Notes: a model not told the origin generated them from the letters alone. A DNA stretch of 64,000 nt from Epiperipatus broadwayi (GCA_028023455.1 JAQFVV010012545.1:2629001-2693000), one strand, 5' to 3'. Counted from the stretch's first letter, positions 48,291 through 60,917 are shown. Program-made: numbers and translations.

Positions 48291-48953
48291 CTTTTAAAAC
48301 AATATATTTTATTTATTAAAAAAAATCCAATCATTAATAGCTAAAAAAAAGTTTAATTATTTACAAAAGAATGAAAATAATATCTTCAAAATTATTCACT
48401 TTCTAAAAAACAAATTTTACATTATTGTCTGGGGTGAAATGACATTTTCTCAGATAAAATCTAAGAAAAAGCTGTAAGATAAAGATCCTATTAGTTAAGT
48501 TTAACATTAGCTCTACTGAATAATTTTTATATCACTAGAAACCCATTTATTTCTTCTGTCTCTTATCTTCGCTACTCCATAATAATCATATCATTCTTTC
48601 AAAACTGGAATATTTTTTTTTCTATTTTAGTTTTAAAATGTTATTTCAATAATTCAAATATTCTAACAGCTAAACAAAAAAAATCTTTATATATTTTTCT
48701 CCCATTGTTTTTATATTTCTTCTTCTCTTCATACAATTTCTTACATTATATAACATAAATGTTCAATATTCTACTTCTCATATGTAATATTTATCTATAA
48801 TTTAATTTTAATGGCATTTTTGCCTCATTTTCATGAGATATCTTTGCATCAAATGACCTCTCTTGTGTTATCATATAGCCATATTTTACCTGCATGAATT
48901 CAAATGAAAGTAAATTAACACTCCCATAAGCAATAAATAAAAAACATTCATGG
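48291..48953. other. Intron sequence
   Basis: AT-rich, pyrimidine-biased. Nothing was recognised until the hairpin and hAT remnant. Confidence 0.45.
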
Positions 48954-48984
48954 GTCAACAAATAATTCTTTATTATTTGTTGAC
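48954..48984. repeat. Perfect 13-bp hairpin beside the hAT remnant
   Basis: GTCAACAAATAAT, a 5-base loop tcttt, then ATTATTTGTTGAC. It stands immediately upstream of the surviving transposase sequence and may mark the truncation junction. Confidence 0.85.
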
Positions 48985-50458
48985 ATATGTTATTTATCAA
49001 TACCTTATAAGAGAGTTAGTTTCATATCTGATTGCTAAAAATAAAAAGCCATACATCATTGGAGAAGATTTTATATTATCTGCTGCTATTAAAATGGTAG
49101 AAATACTTCACAGAAGTAAATATGGTGATGAAATTAGGAAAATTCCTTTGTCAAATGACACTGTCATTAATAGAATATCTGAAATTAGCAAACACCAATT
49201 TGAAATTTTTTTTACTAGATTTAAAGAAAGCTCAATATTTGCAATTCAGTTGGATAAAACAACTGATATTTCAAAAATAGCTCAATTATTGGTATATGTC
49301 AGATACATTTATAAAGAAAACATTGAGAAAGAATTGTTATTTTGTCATTTTTTGGAGAAACATACAAGAGGGGAAGACATATATAATAAACTAGACATAT
49401 TTTTTAAAACTGAAGATTTAGAATAAAAAAATTGCTTTGGAGTATGCACAGATGGTGCAAAAGCAACGAGTGATGAAAATATTGGTTTTATATCATTTGT
49501 TAAAGCTTCTGGTAAACAAAAAAAAATTAGCAATGGAATTGAACGATGTGCTTCAGGATGCTGTCAAAATTATAAACTTTATTAAAAACAATGCCCTTAA
49601 CAGCCATTTATTTTCAAATTTTTGTAAACACATGGACTCTGAATACAAAAAATTATTATTACATGCAGAAGTAAGATGGATATCAATAGGGTGAAGTTTA
49701 AAAAGATTATTGTTATTAAAAGAAGAAATTATTGTATTTTTAACTGAACAAAAATCTGATCTTGCTGCTCTTTTTCAAAATGATTTATGGCTATCAAAGA
49801 TGTGCTATTTGTCTGAAATTTTTGAAAAGCTAAATGATCTTAACTGGTCTCTTCAAGGAAAAAGTAGCAATATTTTTACTTCGAATGATAAAATTGAAGG
49901 TTTTATTAAAAAGATCGACATTTGGAATAGGGTGGAAAATGATTCATTGGAAATATTTTCGACCATTGACAATTTTATAATTGAAAAAATAATTGTAAAA
50001 GCTAAATTGCAAAAATTATTATAGATCACTTAAAATCCTTACAAACGCAGTTTGACAAATACTTTATATCAAATTTAGATTTCAAAAAGTTATCTTGGAT
50101 TCAAAGACCATTTTTGATTGACATTATTAATGAGATTAATCACCTGCCATATAAAGCCCAAGAGGAATATGCTGAGCTATTGAGTGACTCAAACTTAAAA
50201 CTTGACTTTCCACAAAAATCCTTGACTAAATTCTGGATTGGAGCTAGGACTGAATTCCCCACAATTTCTGAAATGGCATTAAATGTTCTCTTGCCATTCA
50301 GCACTACATACTTATGTAAAATGAATTTTTCAGCTTTAATGTATATTAAATCCAAATATTATTCAATGCTGAAAAATATTGAAGATGCTTTATGTCCAGC
50401 AGTATCAAATATTTCACCAAGATTTAATTTGTTATGCAGCAAAAAATAAGCACATCCG
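48985..50458 (+). pseudogene. Broken hAT transposase (ZBED5/SCAND3-like)
   Basis: Four plus-strand segments (48985-49426, 49427-49694, 49696-50024, 50060-50449) in shifting frames reconstruct the order of a ZBED5/SCAND3-type hAT transposase. They are LVSYLIAKNKKPYIIGEDF (after the missing BED finger); PLSNDTVINRISEIS; FAIQLDKTTDISKIAQLLVY (catalytic-core strand with the first Asp); FGVCTDGAKA (second Asp, in another frame); LLLHAEVRWISIG; LNDLNWSLQGK; and the C-terminal dimerisation block FPTISEMALNVLLPFSTTYL ... FSALMYIKSKY ... PRFNLLCSKK. About 20 residues seem deleted between CTDGAKA and LNDVLQ. The N-terminal BED zinc finger is absent. Not functional as read. The protein is old but well preserved compared with the gypsy remnant. 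Confidence 0.92.
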
Positions 50459-50590
50459 TCTCATTAAAACATGATTTTCTTTCATTAATTTTTGTAAACT
50501 TAAAACAAATCCTAAAACTACTTATTTTCATATGTATATTGTTTACCAAAGAAATAAATTATTTATGGGAATATTTATTTCTATATCTAT

Positions 50591-51000
50591 TGTAATGTTT
50601 TTCCCATTTTGCTAGATCTGGTAGGCGTTCTTTTACTCACTGTAAATTTGGTGAAAGTTAATCAAGCTATGAATACAGAAAATATAAATACTTCGTTCAT
50701 ATTTCTATAAAACATAACTATATTTCCTGATTAACTGGCCTACCAATTATTTCGACTTATGCTAATGGCGGAATCAGCTTTTTATTCATTTTAATAAGGG
50801 TGCCAGGATTCATGTAAGAATCCGCTGAAATCCGTCACAACACACATCATAAACAAAAAAGAAAATGATTTTAAAAGAAAACTTGGTCATAGTTTACCGT
50901 AGATAAGGTTATTTTTTAGATATTATTCCCAGAGCTTAGTAAATAAATATTGGCAAAGTAAATTATACTCAAATCCTAATAAACTAACATTAATAAATTT
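50591..51000 (+). repeat. Copy of the 3.1-5.5 kb element terminus
   Basis: Starts TGTAATGTTTTTCCC, then GGTAGGCGTTCTTTTAC, CATAACTATATTTCCTGATT and AACTGGCCTACC, paralleling the terminus at 3120. The inner TATTCCCAGAGCTTAGTA block at 50926-50990 is present in the orientation opposite to that at 3418-3505. No opposite terminus was found. A TTACA at 51714 is a possible but unsupported other end. Confidence 0.65.
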
Positions 51001-52689
51001 GATAACTATTATTAATAATGCACAATGAATAGCTGATATCAGAAATAAATATTTTTTTCTTCTAACAAATTAAAATATTAAAAACACATTACTAATTAAT
51101 TGGAAATATTACACGCACACTAATCCAGATATTAAATCAATTAACTAAAACAGTTTAATAATTAAAGTTCACTTAAGTTTCTTCCAGGAAGTTCTTTGGA
51201 TGAGAATACTGTAAATGTCTCTATTAGTAATAATACTATAAGCTTATAGGAAGGATTGTTTGCAAACACTTAATTTAGTAACAATCGAGATATGAATAAT
51301 CTTACGGGTAAGTTTTGTAGTACGTGTTTTGAAGAGCTCATTGAAGTTAACTAGTTTCCCTCTGTTGACATTCTTGTAGTTTCTTGGCCTGTTCTAATGG
51401 CTAGACTCGACATTTTGTTCTGAGTGACCTATATGATGAAAGGTATATATAAATGTCCATTCTGCATGATGATCCATTTCAGCATATGAGTAATGGTAGT
51501 CCTGCATAGAGTAGTCCAGGATAGGATATTTTCTCTATCCCGGACCTAATGGAAGCTGCTAGTTAAGGAAAAGACAAAGGGCCATTTTTAAGTTTTTCTG
51601 AGCTTTTATAGTCGCGATTCATTTTTAGACTCCTCTGCACATCTATTTTCTTTTGTTCTTTTATCAACATACAAGATAATAATCTTGTACATTCTTTTTT
51701 AAATTTAAGTTACAAATTCTTTTTTTTAAAAACATAATTCCGCCATCTTTAATCAGAGTTAGAAAGATTTTACTAATTGAAATCTGCGTGTGGAATTCTT
51801 TCTTTTCTTTAGTTTATCTGGATTAGTAATCTGCACATCTTTTATTCTTTCCAATTTTAACTTTTATTTTCAATCACATAAAAAAAAATATGAACGAAAA
51901 ATGTTACTTTTTTTTTTTTTTTTAAAAAAAAAATTATACAAAATAAAAAAAAATATTTTTGTGTTTTTTTTTAATTTCTTCTTTTTTTTCTCTTTTTTCC
52001 TTTTTTCAAAACATAACAATTTTTTACCAAATGTAAAAAAATGGGTTACTCATTTTTTATATCTTGCTTCTTGTAAAAATAAAAATTTTAAAAAAAAAAA
52101 GGAAAAAAAAAAAAAAATATGAAGATCTTTTTCTATCCTCTTTATTGTGTTTATGATGAGAAAAAAAAAAAAAAAAAAAATTTTTTACAGGTTTTAATCA
52201 GCAGAACAAATTTTAAAAATCATTTTTAATTTCACAAGAAAAAAGAATAAAAGTTTACAGCAAAAATTTTGAAGAGGATTTTCAAAGAAAAATTTTAAAA
52301 ACTTTTGTTTAGAATTTAAAAGTAATAATAAACTAATAACTAAAATATTTATTTTATTATTCGATATGCATGTTATGTGTGCAATAACATCTAATTACTG
52401 GTATTTTATTAAAATAGAATATTTATTAGTTTATTTATGACTGAAATATGTTGTATTTTTTACACACATCTATGTGTTTACAGATATAATATTGATCTTT
52501 CCTCTCATTTGTATTTGTAATTTAAAATTTTATATATTTACCCATATGCAATCAGCTTTAGATTATAAAGAAGAAAAACCCACTTCATTATGCAGATGAA
52601 CAAATGCATGCAAAATTGTATATATATATTGAGATGGTTATGTAACTCATGACCTATAATAACATAGTAGTGTGTGTGTGTGTATATAT
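51001..52689. other. Unassigned stretch with T/A homopolymers
   Basis: From about 51160 to 51650 the DNA is GC-richer and contains a ggtatatataaatg TATA-like box near 51440, as in an LTR. From 51900 to 52200 there are long poly(T)/poly(A) runs that create a false lysine/phenylalanine frame. No gene is supported. A (TG)n/(TA)n tract at 52670-52689 precedes the solo LTR. Confidence 0.4.
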
Positions 52690-54828
52690 TGTAACGATAT
52701 ATAAATATGTCGTTACATTAATTTAAAAGAAAAACAAAGTTCGCAAATAAAAATAAATGTATTAAAAATCTATAAAAAAACTAGACGCTAAAATTAAAAT
52801 GTTGTTAAATATATATATTCGCACAGATGCTAAACTTTAAAAATATTTTTTTTATATATAAATAAAAAAAGGTATTTGAACATATTTTTTTTTTTTTTTG
52901 ATAAAAAAATACAAGAGTTAAATATTAAAATATTTAATATAAGTTAAAATAAAAACAGGTATTAATTAATTCCTGTAATCTATAAATGGAAATGATTGTT
53001 TATTATTTGAAAAACAAGCTAGCCCTCAAGGCTCTTATGTAATTAAAGGGTCAGATGGAAATTAGATAAGAGAAATTAGCTGGACCAATGGAAGCACCAA
53101 GCCTTGGCTCGGACCCTAACGAAAGTGATGGATTGGTGACGTTTTGTTGTTTGAATCCGTGTGGATAATATAAAAAGGAGAAATATTGAGTATTGGGCAG
53201 TTCCAGCTGTTTGTTGTGAGAGATGGGGTAGGATGCACATACCTCACTCTCTCTCTATTTTTAAAAATGAACTGATTGAGATACCGAAAGGAACCAGCTA
53301 ATGCCACCTCCAGAACATTATCTTCTAAACGAGAAGTCATGGGAATATAAAACAAGAACCTGGACTCTGCTACTGTAAGCTATCGACAATGAACTTAAAA
53401 TTTTTTTTTTAAATAATTAAGAACTTTTGTGAAAGCAATTTAAATGTTAAAATGGAGTTTCTATTTGACCTTTAAGTTTAAAATCAATTGATGTTTAATT
53501 TTATATGTTTGTTATCGATAAAAAAATCATTTCCATTTATTTTAATTGTATAAATTATTTATTGTTTAAATTTTAAATGTATGAAATTTAAGTTGTTTAT
53601 AGACGCTTGCATGGATTCGTTTGCGGTTAATTATATTTTGGTTTTCATATTTGATCAAAATATATAGACATTCGATAAATAATGATACCTTACGGTGAGT
53701 ATCTAAAATGTATTTATTCGGATGTCTTTTAAGTTATTGGTGACAATGCAAGTATCTTATGGTGAATACTATTGGGTTACTTATAAGTTTCCCTCTGCGA
53801 TTGTCGGTATCAATAATTTTGTATTTTGATCGTTTATGCTTATTTTTGAAATGTTTTTGACCGTGGAATCTATGTAATCGATCTATACCCAACATTTTAA
53901 AACAAATTGTATAAAAGTTATCTGTGCGAACATATCTAAATGATAAATTTAAGTCGGGCGTGAATGGCTATATAGTTTTGTAAGGTTATATTAAGGGAGG
54001 GTAATCTTAGGTTATTTGTTTCGTGGTTGAATTGGCTCAATGGTTTCGATATATTTATGTAGGTAGTAAATGTAGCAGGAGATCCGCCACATGCAGGATT
54101 ACATATATACGCCACACACCCTCTGTTGCCTATGGAATTGGATAGTGAGACGCAAGACGCAATCCATTCCTATGGAGTTTTATGTTTATTGTTCTACTCG
54201 CCATCAGAAGTAGCATTCCTGGTGGTGGAGAGCAACAATGTCTTCTCACTATACTGTTCAGATGTGCATTCCTGACAGTATAGTCTATTTAGTGCCGTTG
54301 TATTTTCATGCTACATTGAATACATAAGTGTATCGGATGGTTGGCGTCAGTTTGACTTTGAATTTTTAGCCTAGGGTTAAATAAGGGAAGAATATTGTCT
54401 TTTCAAATGCAGATCTATGTAGCCTATTCATACCCGACCCTCTAAATAAAATATTTAAGCATTATAGCAAGCTATTTTAAATGTAAAATTAAAAGTTAAT
54501 ATAAAAATCTAAATGTTAAACTTATTCCTCGGGTTTAGAATGATTTTATATGTGCGTAAATAAATATTTTTCTGTGTTAATTTCTGGCAGTGGCTTTTAT
54601 TATTTTTTTATATTTATATCTAAATTTATAGATTTTTATCTCTGCGTCTCCACTGAGCTAGTGACAATGGGCTAACGGTCGGAATATTTAAAGAAAGTGG
54701 AATCTTAACAGCGCGTATCTGCCTACTTTATAAATTTTTCTAGGCTCAAATGCCTAGATGGCGCCCTTGTAGCACAGATATTGTTTTTGCGGTTAGATTC
54801 GATCTTCACTTTCATTCCGATTGGTACA
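52690..54828 (+). mobile_element. Inverted, diverged solo LTR of the 27.4-32.2 kb element
   Basis: 2139 bp, reverse complement of the 27425-29530 / 30079-32181 LTRs along the whole length, from TGTAACGATATATAAATATG to ...CCGATTGGTACA. Both flanks are ATAT, so this is an intact solo LTR with its own target duplication. Compared with the two near-identical LTRs it has many substitutions and indels and so is older or from another subfamily. TATA box at 53169-53178. Frames in this copy do not match those of the other copies, so I call no gene. Confidence 0.92.
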
Positions 54829-57593
54829 ATATATATATATATAAAGTTGCAAGAAAAATAGAACACAAATAAAAAAAAATTGTAGATATTTTCTCTATTA
54901 CAGTGGAATAATAGTTAAAAGTTAAATAATAATTTTCATACTTAAAATTATTACAAATTATTTTAAATCAAGCATTTAAAAAGATCTATTTAATGTTTTA
55001 TTTTTTGAAATCTAAAACAAACTTGTTTCCACTTTAGAATAGATAGTATCAGTAATTATAACATTTTCATATCTATTCTTAATTAGATTAATAATTGTTT
55101 TTTAATTAAAGCTTGTGATAAAATCCTACAATCTGGTGTTTTTTAAAGGATTAAAAAATACTTTTACATAAAAATTGGTTTAAAATTGAAAAGTGTCATT
55201 AACTTGTTTTTAATCAAGATAAAAAAACTTACTTTTAATTAGTTTTTTAAAAAATTTTATGATATTATATAAAAAGTGAATTTAAATTATTCATGACACA
55301 ACAGTTTTACTGCATTATTATTATGAAGTTATAACTGAAGGTAAGAGACAGTTTGTCCTGATGATGCTCTAGTGCAAAAAAGGTAGATTTTGAATTCACA
55401 TGAAAGCAAAGGCTATCTTTTATGTGCTTCATAGCCTGTATATATATGTTTATTAGATGGCATGCCTGAAATCTATCAAATTATAGACTGAATGAAGCTT
55501 ACTAAATGTCATCAGTTACCTGATTTATACCTTTCACAAAGATGTCTATAATCTAGTCTGCTGTTTTTGAATGGATGAGCTTACCAAGATATTCCATTAG
55601 CTTGCTGAAAGATTACCTTGCTATGACTTAATAGATATTTTATCTTTATGCAAAGAAGCACAGACAAGTGTATATAAAATATATGAAGATACCAGCTGGT
55701 TTTAAAGGCGAATAATTTTTAGCCTAAATTATTCAACTGAAACCAAAATAATAAAAGAAAATAATAAATGACCATTTCCAGTTTTATTTATTAAAAGAGA
55801 AACTCCAAAACTTTTTAAATTGAACATGAAAAACAAAAAAATTTTTTAGAAATTTTTTAAAAAGATGTTTACAATTAAAAGTAACTTGAAAAAAAGAGAA
55901 ACATTTGTGTAGGATTTTTTTAAAGAGGGAAAACTTTCTTTAATCTTTAAACACAAAAGTAATTACAATTAGTAATAGAAATATTTTATTTAATAAGTTT
56001 ATTTTTCAACTAATGAAATATCAGTGTGCACATAAATTTGAATGGGTACCCATATATATTAAAATCAGTTATCAAACACATATATGTTAAAATGAATTAT
56101 GTATTATAAAAATTAAATTTTATTATTGATTTATAACAATTTATGTTAAATTTTAAATTATTGTACAGCACATCTAAGTGCTTCTATATTGATCAGTTTT
56201 ATGTAAACCTATTGAGATATAAGTAAATTACAATATAATAGCTTTAATCCCACATCTCATAATACTAAGTCACTCTTTCTAAAAAATTAAATAGCATTAA
56301 CCCATGCACTAGCTGAAATGTTTGCAGCTACATGGAATCTGATTTTATTAACAACAATACAGTGATTTGGCTATTAAATATACTAATTAAGATGCATTAG
56401 ATATATATTGATTATTACTGAAATATATAAACATCTATTTTTCTACTTGAAATCTCTTTTGCTTTAATATGACTTGTAAATAATCTCCGTGTATATAGTG
56501 TAAACTTAATAAAGTTAATTTTAAAACTAGAATGAAGAATGTTATTTCACTTTAATTGTTTTTTTTTTATAAAACGAAACATTTGCTTATAGTTTAAATA
56601 TAACAATAATTTTATTTATAAGGTAGAGATACTTAAACTTGATGACTGGAATATTTTAGTTTTATATTTAATATGCACCTATGTATGTGCATATATGTAT
56701 ATACTTTTAACATTCATTATTTGTTTGTTAAAATAGTATATTTCTTTCCTTAGTAATGATTGAAACATTTTGTATTGCCATACATGCATTGCTATCTGCT
56801 TATATATATGTGTATTACATAAACTACTTATTTATATTTCTCTGTAAATTTCATTGCTTAATATTTCAATCCATTGAAATGTAAATAGGCAAAATTTGAA
56901 TGATTTATTTATCTGTCATGTAGAGTGTTTTATAAAACATTCTTTTTTTTATTATTTTTGTACGAAGTGAATAAATCTATTCATCATTTTTTAAAGTTAT
57001 TCCACTGAATTATATAGTGTTAGTGATCAGGATTTTAGTGATCTCAGAATTAGTTTAGACTAAAGATAGAATATATGTAGCTGTGTGTGCACATTTACAT
57101 TTTTAAAAAAATTACTTAGATGGTGCTAAGCCCAAAAAGGCACCCACTCACATTATGTTATAGGTTTTTACAGTCAATATAGGCATGGTATTAGATAACT
57201 CAGACTATTGATGATGATCAACATTAAAACAGTGATCCAGAATTCTTTTGTAATGTAGTTATTTTGGCACTTAAGTGTGTGCATGCAAATCAAATTTTAA
57301 TTGCTTTTATAATATTATGACCTAAGTTTGGTATTGGTTAGATGATGCTTAGCCTGATTTTATAATGTATTTTTTTTAATATCACAAAAGATGATGGCTA
57401 ATTAACTTGCTGCTACTACTCTGACAATTGTTAATTATTTGATGCTGATATATTTATTACTTGTACTGGCTTTTATTTTTTGCTCATTTTCTATGCTCAT
57501 ATTCATTTAAAAATGTTTATTTGTATCGCTTCTTATATTGCTTATGAGTAATTATGCATTATCTCTACTACCTGTTCATTCCCCACTGTTGCA
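54829..57593. other. Intron sequence
   Basis: AT-rich throughout. A GC-richer patch at 55320-55440 has a CCTGATGATG word reminiscent of SINE/LINE tails but no tRNA head. No exon was supported. Confidence 0.45.
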
Positions 57594-58223
57594 ATATATA
57601 TATATATATAATTCTATATTAAAGTTAATAAATAACAGAGATTTCTACATTTATAATCAGTTCTGTTGTTGACTAACTTTCTCAGTTTATATTACTTATA
57701 TTAGTAATTGCATTTAAAAATAATGGGTATGCAAAAATCATAGTGAACTTTAATAACTTTTTTCACATTGATTTTTCTTTAACATCATTAATTACTGCCT
57801 GCATGCAACAATTATTTTGATTATAACTTGTTTTTCATATATGATAGTAATTTAAAACCTATTAATAAGTAAAAGAATTATCATTTTCAGGCTTCTTTGT
57901 GCTTCTGCAGCATCACCTGGTGGCCACAATATGTGTAACCTAACACTACCCATATTTAAAATAATAATATGCAGTTAAATAAGTTTTGCAGCATTCTATG
58001 CAATGCAAGAACAAATATAGGTTCACTTTCACTCTTATATAAAATGAGAAGAATCATAAAAATTAAAATAATATACAACAGAAAAGTATTAAGTGTTACT
58101 TCTAAATGTACTCACAAATGTTGGACTTCCTTTTTCTTACATCATTTGCACCACATTGCTTAATTTTATTTGTTTTTCCTTTACAATGTTCATTTGTAAA
58201 ATTCTTCACTTACTGATTTTTCT

Positions 58224-58226
<3 letters not shown>
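57594..58226. other. (TA)n tract and intron sequence
   Basis: (TA)n at 57594-57610, then AT-rich DNA. The 64-codon plus frame at 57969-58163 has no support. Confidence 0.45.

Positions 58227-58256
<30 letters not shown>
58227..58256. repeat. (TA)n microsatellite
   Basis: A clean TA alternation of about 28 bases followed by TTGTACCAG. No LTR end follows, although the TGTACC word resembles the LTR start at 27425. Confidence 0.9.
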
Positions 58257-58258
<2 letters not shown>

Positions 58259-58339
58259 ACCAGTAAATTGAAATTTACAAAATTAAAATAAATCACTGTT
58301 TCCCTTTTTACCATTGAGGGCACCACTAGGCCACTGTCT

Positions 58340-58476
58340 ACCATTTAAAGAGAAGTCACAGTGCATCACATCACATCACATTAAGGGAAAGTATAGTGGT
58401 TAACCAGTTTCTCTGGGCATTGTTGCTGAGAGATTTTTGACTCTATGGTCACAGTGCATCACATTACATCACATAA
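58340..58476 (+). mobile_element. Two tandem LINE 3' ends (CATCACATCAC tails)
   Basis: The first ends GTCACAGTGCATCACATCAC at about 58380. The second (58390-58476) reads GGTTAACCAGTTTCTCTGGG, CATTGTTGCTGAGA, GTCACAGTGCATCACATTAC and ends in A's. The second aligns with the 3' end of the 37.5-42.4 kb LINE. Tandem tails suggest repeated insertion into an existing tail or template jumping. Confidence 0.65.
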
Positions 58477-60458
58477 AAAAGTTAATTTTCAGTAATCAAA
58501 AAGTTGACGATGATCAATGCTAACAGCTAGATTCAGGAATCTTTAACATTGGTTAGACAATTGAGCGACAGGATACAGGACAAACATTAGCCAAAAACAA
58601 ATATAATTGTTAATAATTTTAAAATTTATTAAATTCAAAATATTTGTCAAACACAATATAAAAGTTTGACCTAAATTCCCACACTTTCTTTGTCAGAGAG
58701 TGCATGAGACTATTGTGGCATTAAACACTTCAGCAGATAAGTTCATTTTCTCACCTAAGTATTAAAAGGATTTATAATTTCTTCCTGCCAGTGATTGATC
58801 TAAACAAATTATACTTTCCTTTATTTAGAGATTTAAAAAAAAAGACCTTGTACAGAAGTCAATGAACAATGCAGAGCAAGCTTTACCTAAAACCCAGTAA
58901 AACATTGGGACATAATAGTGATGCCATATGCCTGCAAACACTTTTAAGAAATTGAACAATGTGACCTTTAAGGTTGATTCTGACAAGCAAGAGAAAAGAT
59001 TACAATTTTATGTAATCTTAAATTGAAGAAAACAAAATCTTTGCAGTTTAAAAAAATCAGAACTATATAACTGATAAATCACTAGCCAAATGATTTATGG
59101 TCTGCATGAAATGTAAACACACAGTGAACTAATTAATTTTTAAATAAAAAGATGATAAGTGATCTAAAAAGAAAACTACTCATATCTACTAAAACTGTGA
59201 ACAATAATTAATGATATAAGAAAAAAAACAAATATAAAATATAAACTCACAATAAACTCTCTGAGAAGAAATTTAAAATAGAAAATCTTAAGCTAATTCT
59301 CTAATACATATAATAAATAAATAAAAATATTTATAAAGAAATTAATAATATTTTAAATGATTATGAATAATTTATCACAGGTCCATATTTCTTCTTGTAT
59401 TAAGCTCATACTTAAGCAAAGAGATTTATGATGAAGAGATTTAAGCCCTGGTTATGATATATAAATGTTCGTTTACCTTCAAGGCATAATGTTCTGTCCA
59501 TCTATATTCTTCCAGCAGGATGTACATAGTTTATGGATATCTACAGTTCATTATGAAGGTTTGGATTTACTATAATCTGATCAGAGAGGAAGAAGGCAAT
59601 ATTCAAGATCAATTCTGGACTACAACATTAGAATGTGTTCATGGTTATGCAATTTTGAGCTCTGGGATTCATCTTTAGATGGCTTAGCACTGCATACTTT
59701 TAATAGGGTTCTTTAAAGTGCATAGTTTCTGCATTTTTGAAACAGGGAGTGACTAATTCTAGTACGAAGCGTATTCACTTCTTTTTGTTTTTTCTTCTCC
59801 TTTAGCAGTTGGCAAACTGCAATCTTCTTTGAGTGGTCTTAACTTCACACATAAAAGCAAATGAAAATAGCAACACAATTAACAAATATAAAAATCTATA
59901 AGTCAGCAATTCAGCAATAGTGAATATAAAAGTTATAATAATCACACTCAAACACACAGAGCTTTTATATGCAATTGTTATCTCCTGCCTAATCTTGATT
60001 ACAAAGTTTTAACCAGGGTTAATTTCTTATCTCCCATGTAATCTTAATTAAAAACAAAATCTAACCAAGGCTCTTATTTTTTTCAAACATTAATTAAATC
60101 TAAGTACATGAGAAATTAAGTCTCAGTTTTTAAAATAGATTAACAAAACAAAAAAAAAACATCTCAATCAAAAAATTTTTTAAATTAAAATATTTTTATA
60201 ATTTCCATTTATAATTGAGTGTTGTGACACATACTCTTAATAAATAAAAAAAAATAAAGTACAAAATTTTTAAATACAATTTTTTTTTCTTTTAAAATCT
60301 TTAAAATATATATTTTAGTTTTGATTTTCCAATGATTGCTTTTGAAGACGATAAAGCATCCAGTTCAATATAAATGCATTATTATTAAAAACAAACACTC
60401 AACTGTACTTTTCATCTTTTAAATTAGGAGAAGTAGATTTTTTTTACATAGTTTAGAG
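58477..60458. other. Intron sequence with unclassified repeat-like patches
   Basis: GC-richer, possibly repeat-derived DNA at about 59400-59830. A degenerate two-copy tandem (CTCCTGCCTAATCTTGATTA / CTCCCATGTAATCTTAATTA) lies at 59980-60065. No exon was found. Confidence 0.4.
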
Positions 60459-60909
60459 CAGCAGTCGGCAACCTTTAATATACTGTGGACCACTAACATA
60501 ATTTTTAAAGGTACAAATTAAGATGAGCATTGAGTATGATATACATATATATTTATTTATATATTAATAATTTTAATTTTAACACAAGGGTGCACCATAG
60601 TCAAATTTGATGTCTAGTCAATTGTACAGAATTCGGTATTCTTATTTTATTTTTTTCTATGCCACTGATTGAGTAGGGGTTAATTAAATGCTTTTGAGGT
60701 AGATGTTTTGCAAGTCACAGTAGTATTTTGTAACTAATCAATTAGCAATATAATGTTCTTGTTCTATTTTACATATAATAATATGGCTTAAACAAAATTT
60801 ATTTTTTATTTAAAAATTTTATTAAATGAGCTTAGCGAATTTAAATAATATCTGAATTTCTTTATGGACCATTAAAATTATGTCACCAACCACTAGTTGC
60901 TGACCACTG
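60459..60909. mobile_element. hAT-type MITE with 8-bp target duplication
   Basis: 451 bp. The left end CAGCAGTCGGCAACC and the right end, read inward, CAGTGGTCAGCAACT are typical hAT terminal repeats (CAGNGGTCGGCAACC type). The next bases, TGTGGACCACTAACATAATTT, also have an inverted counterpart. The flanks GTTTAGAG (60451-60458) and GTTTAGAC (60910-60917) form an 8-bp target duplication with one mismatch. The centre is non-coding. Not obviously related to the transposase at 49-50.5 kb, whose termini are lost. Confidence 0.92.
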
Positions 60910-60917
60910 GTTTAGAC

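Noticed and set aside
51790-52122. 110-codon frame
   Set aside because: It consists mainly of lysine and phenylalanine runs from poly(A)/poly(T) stretches.
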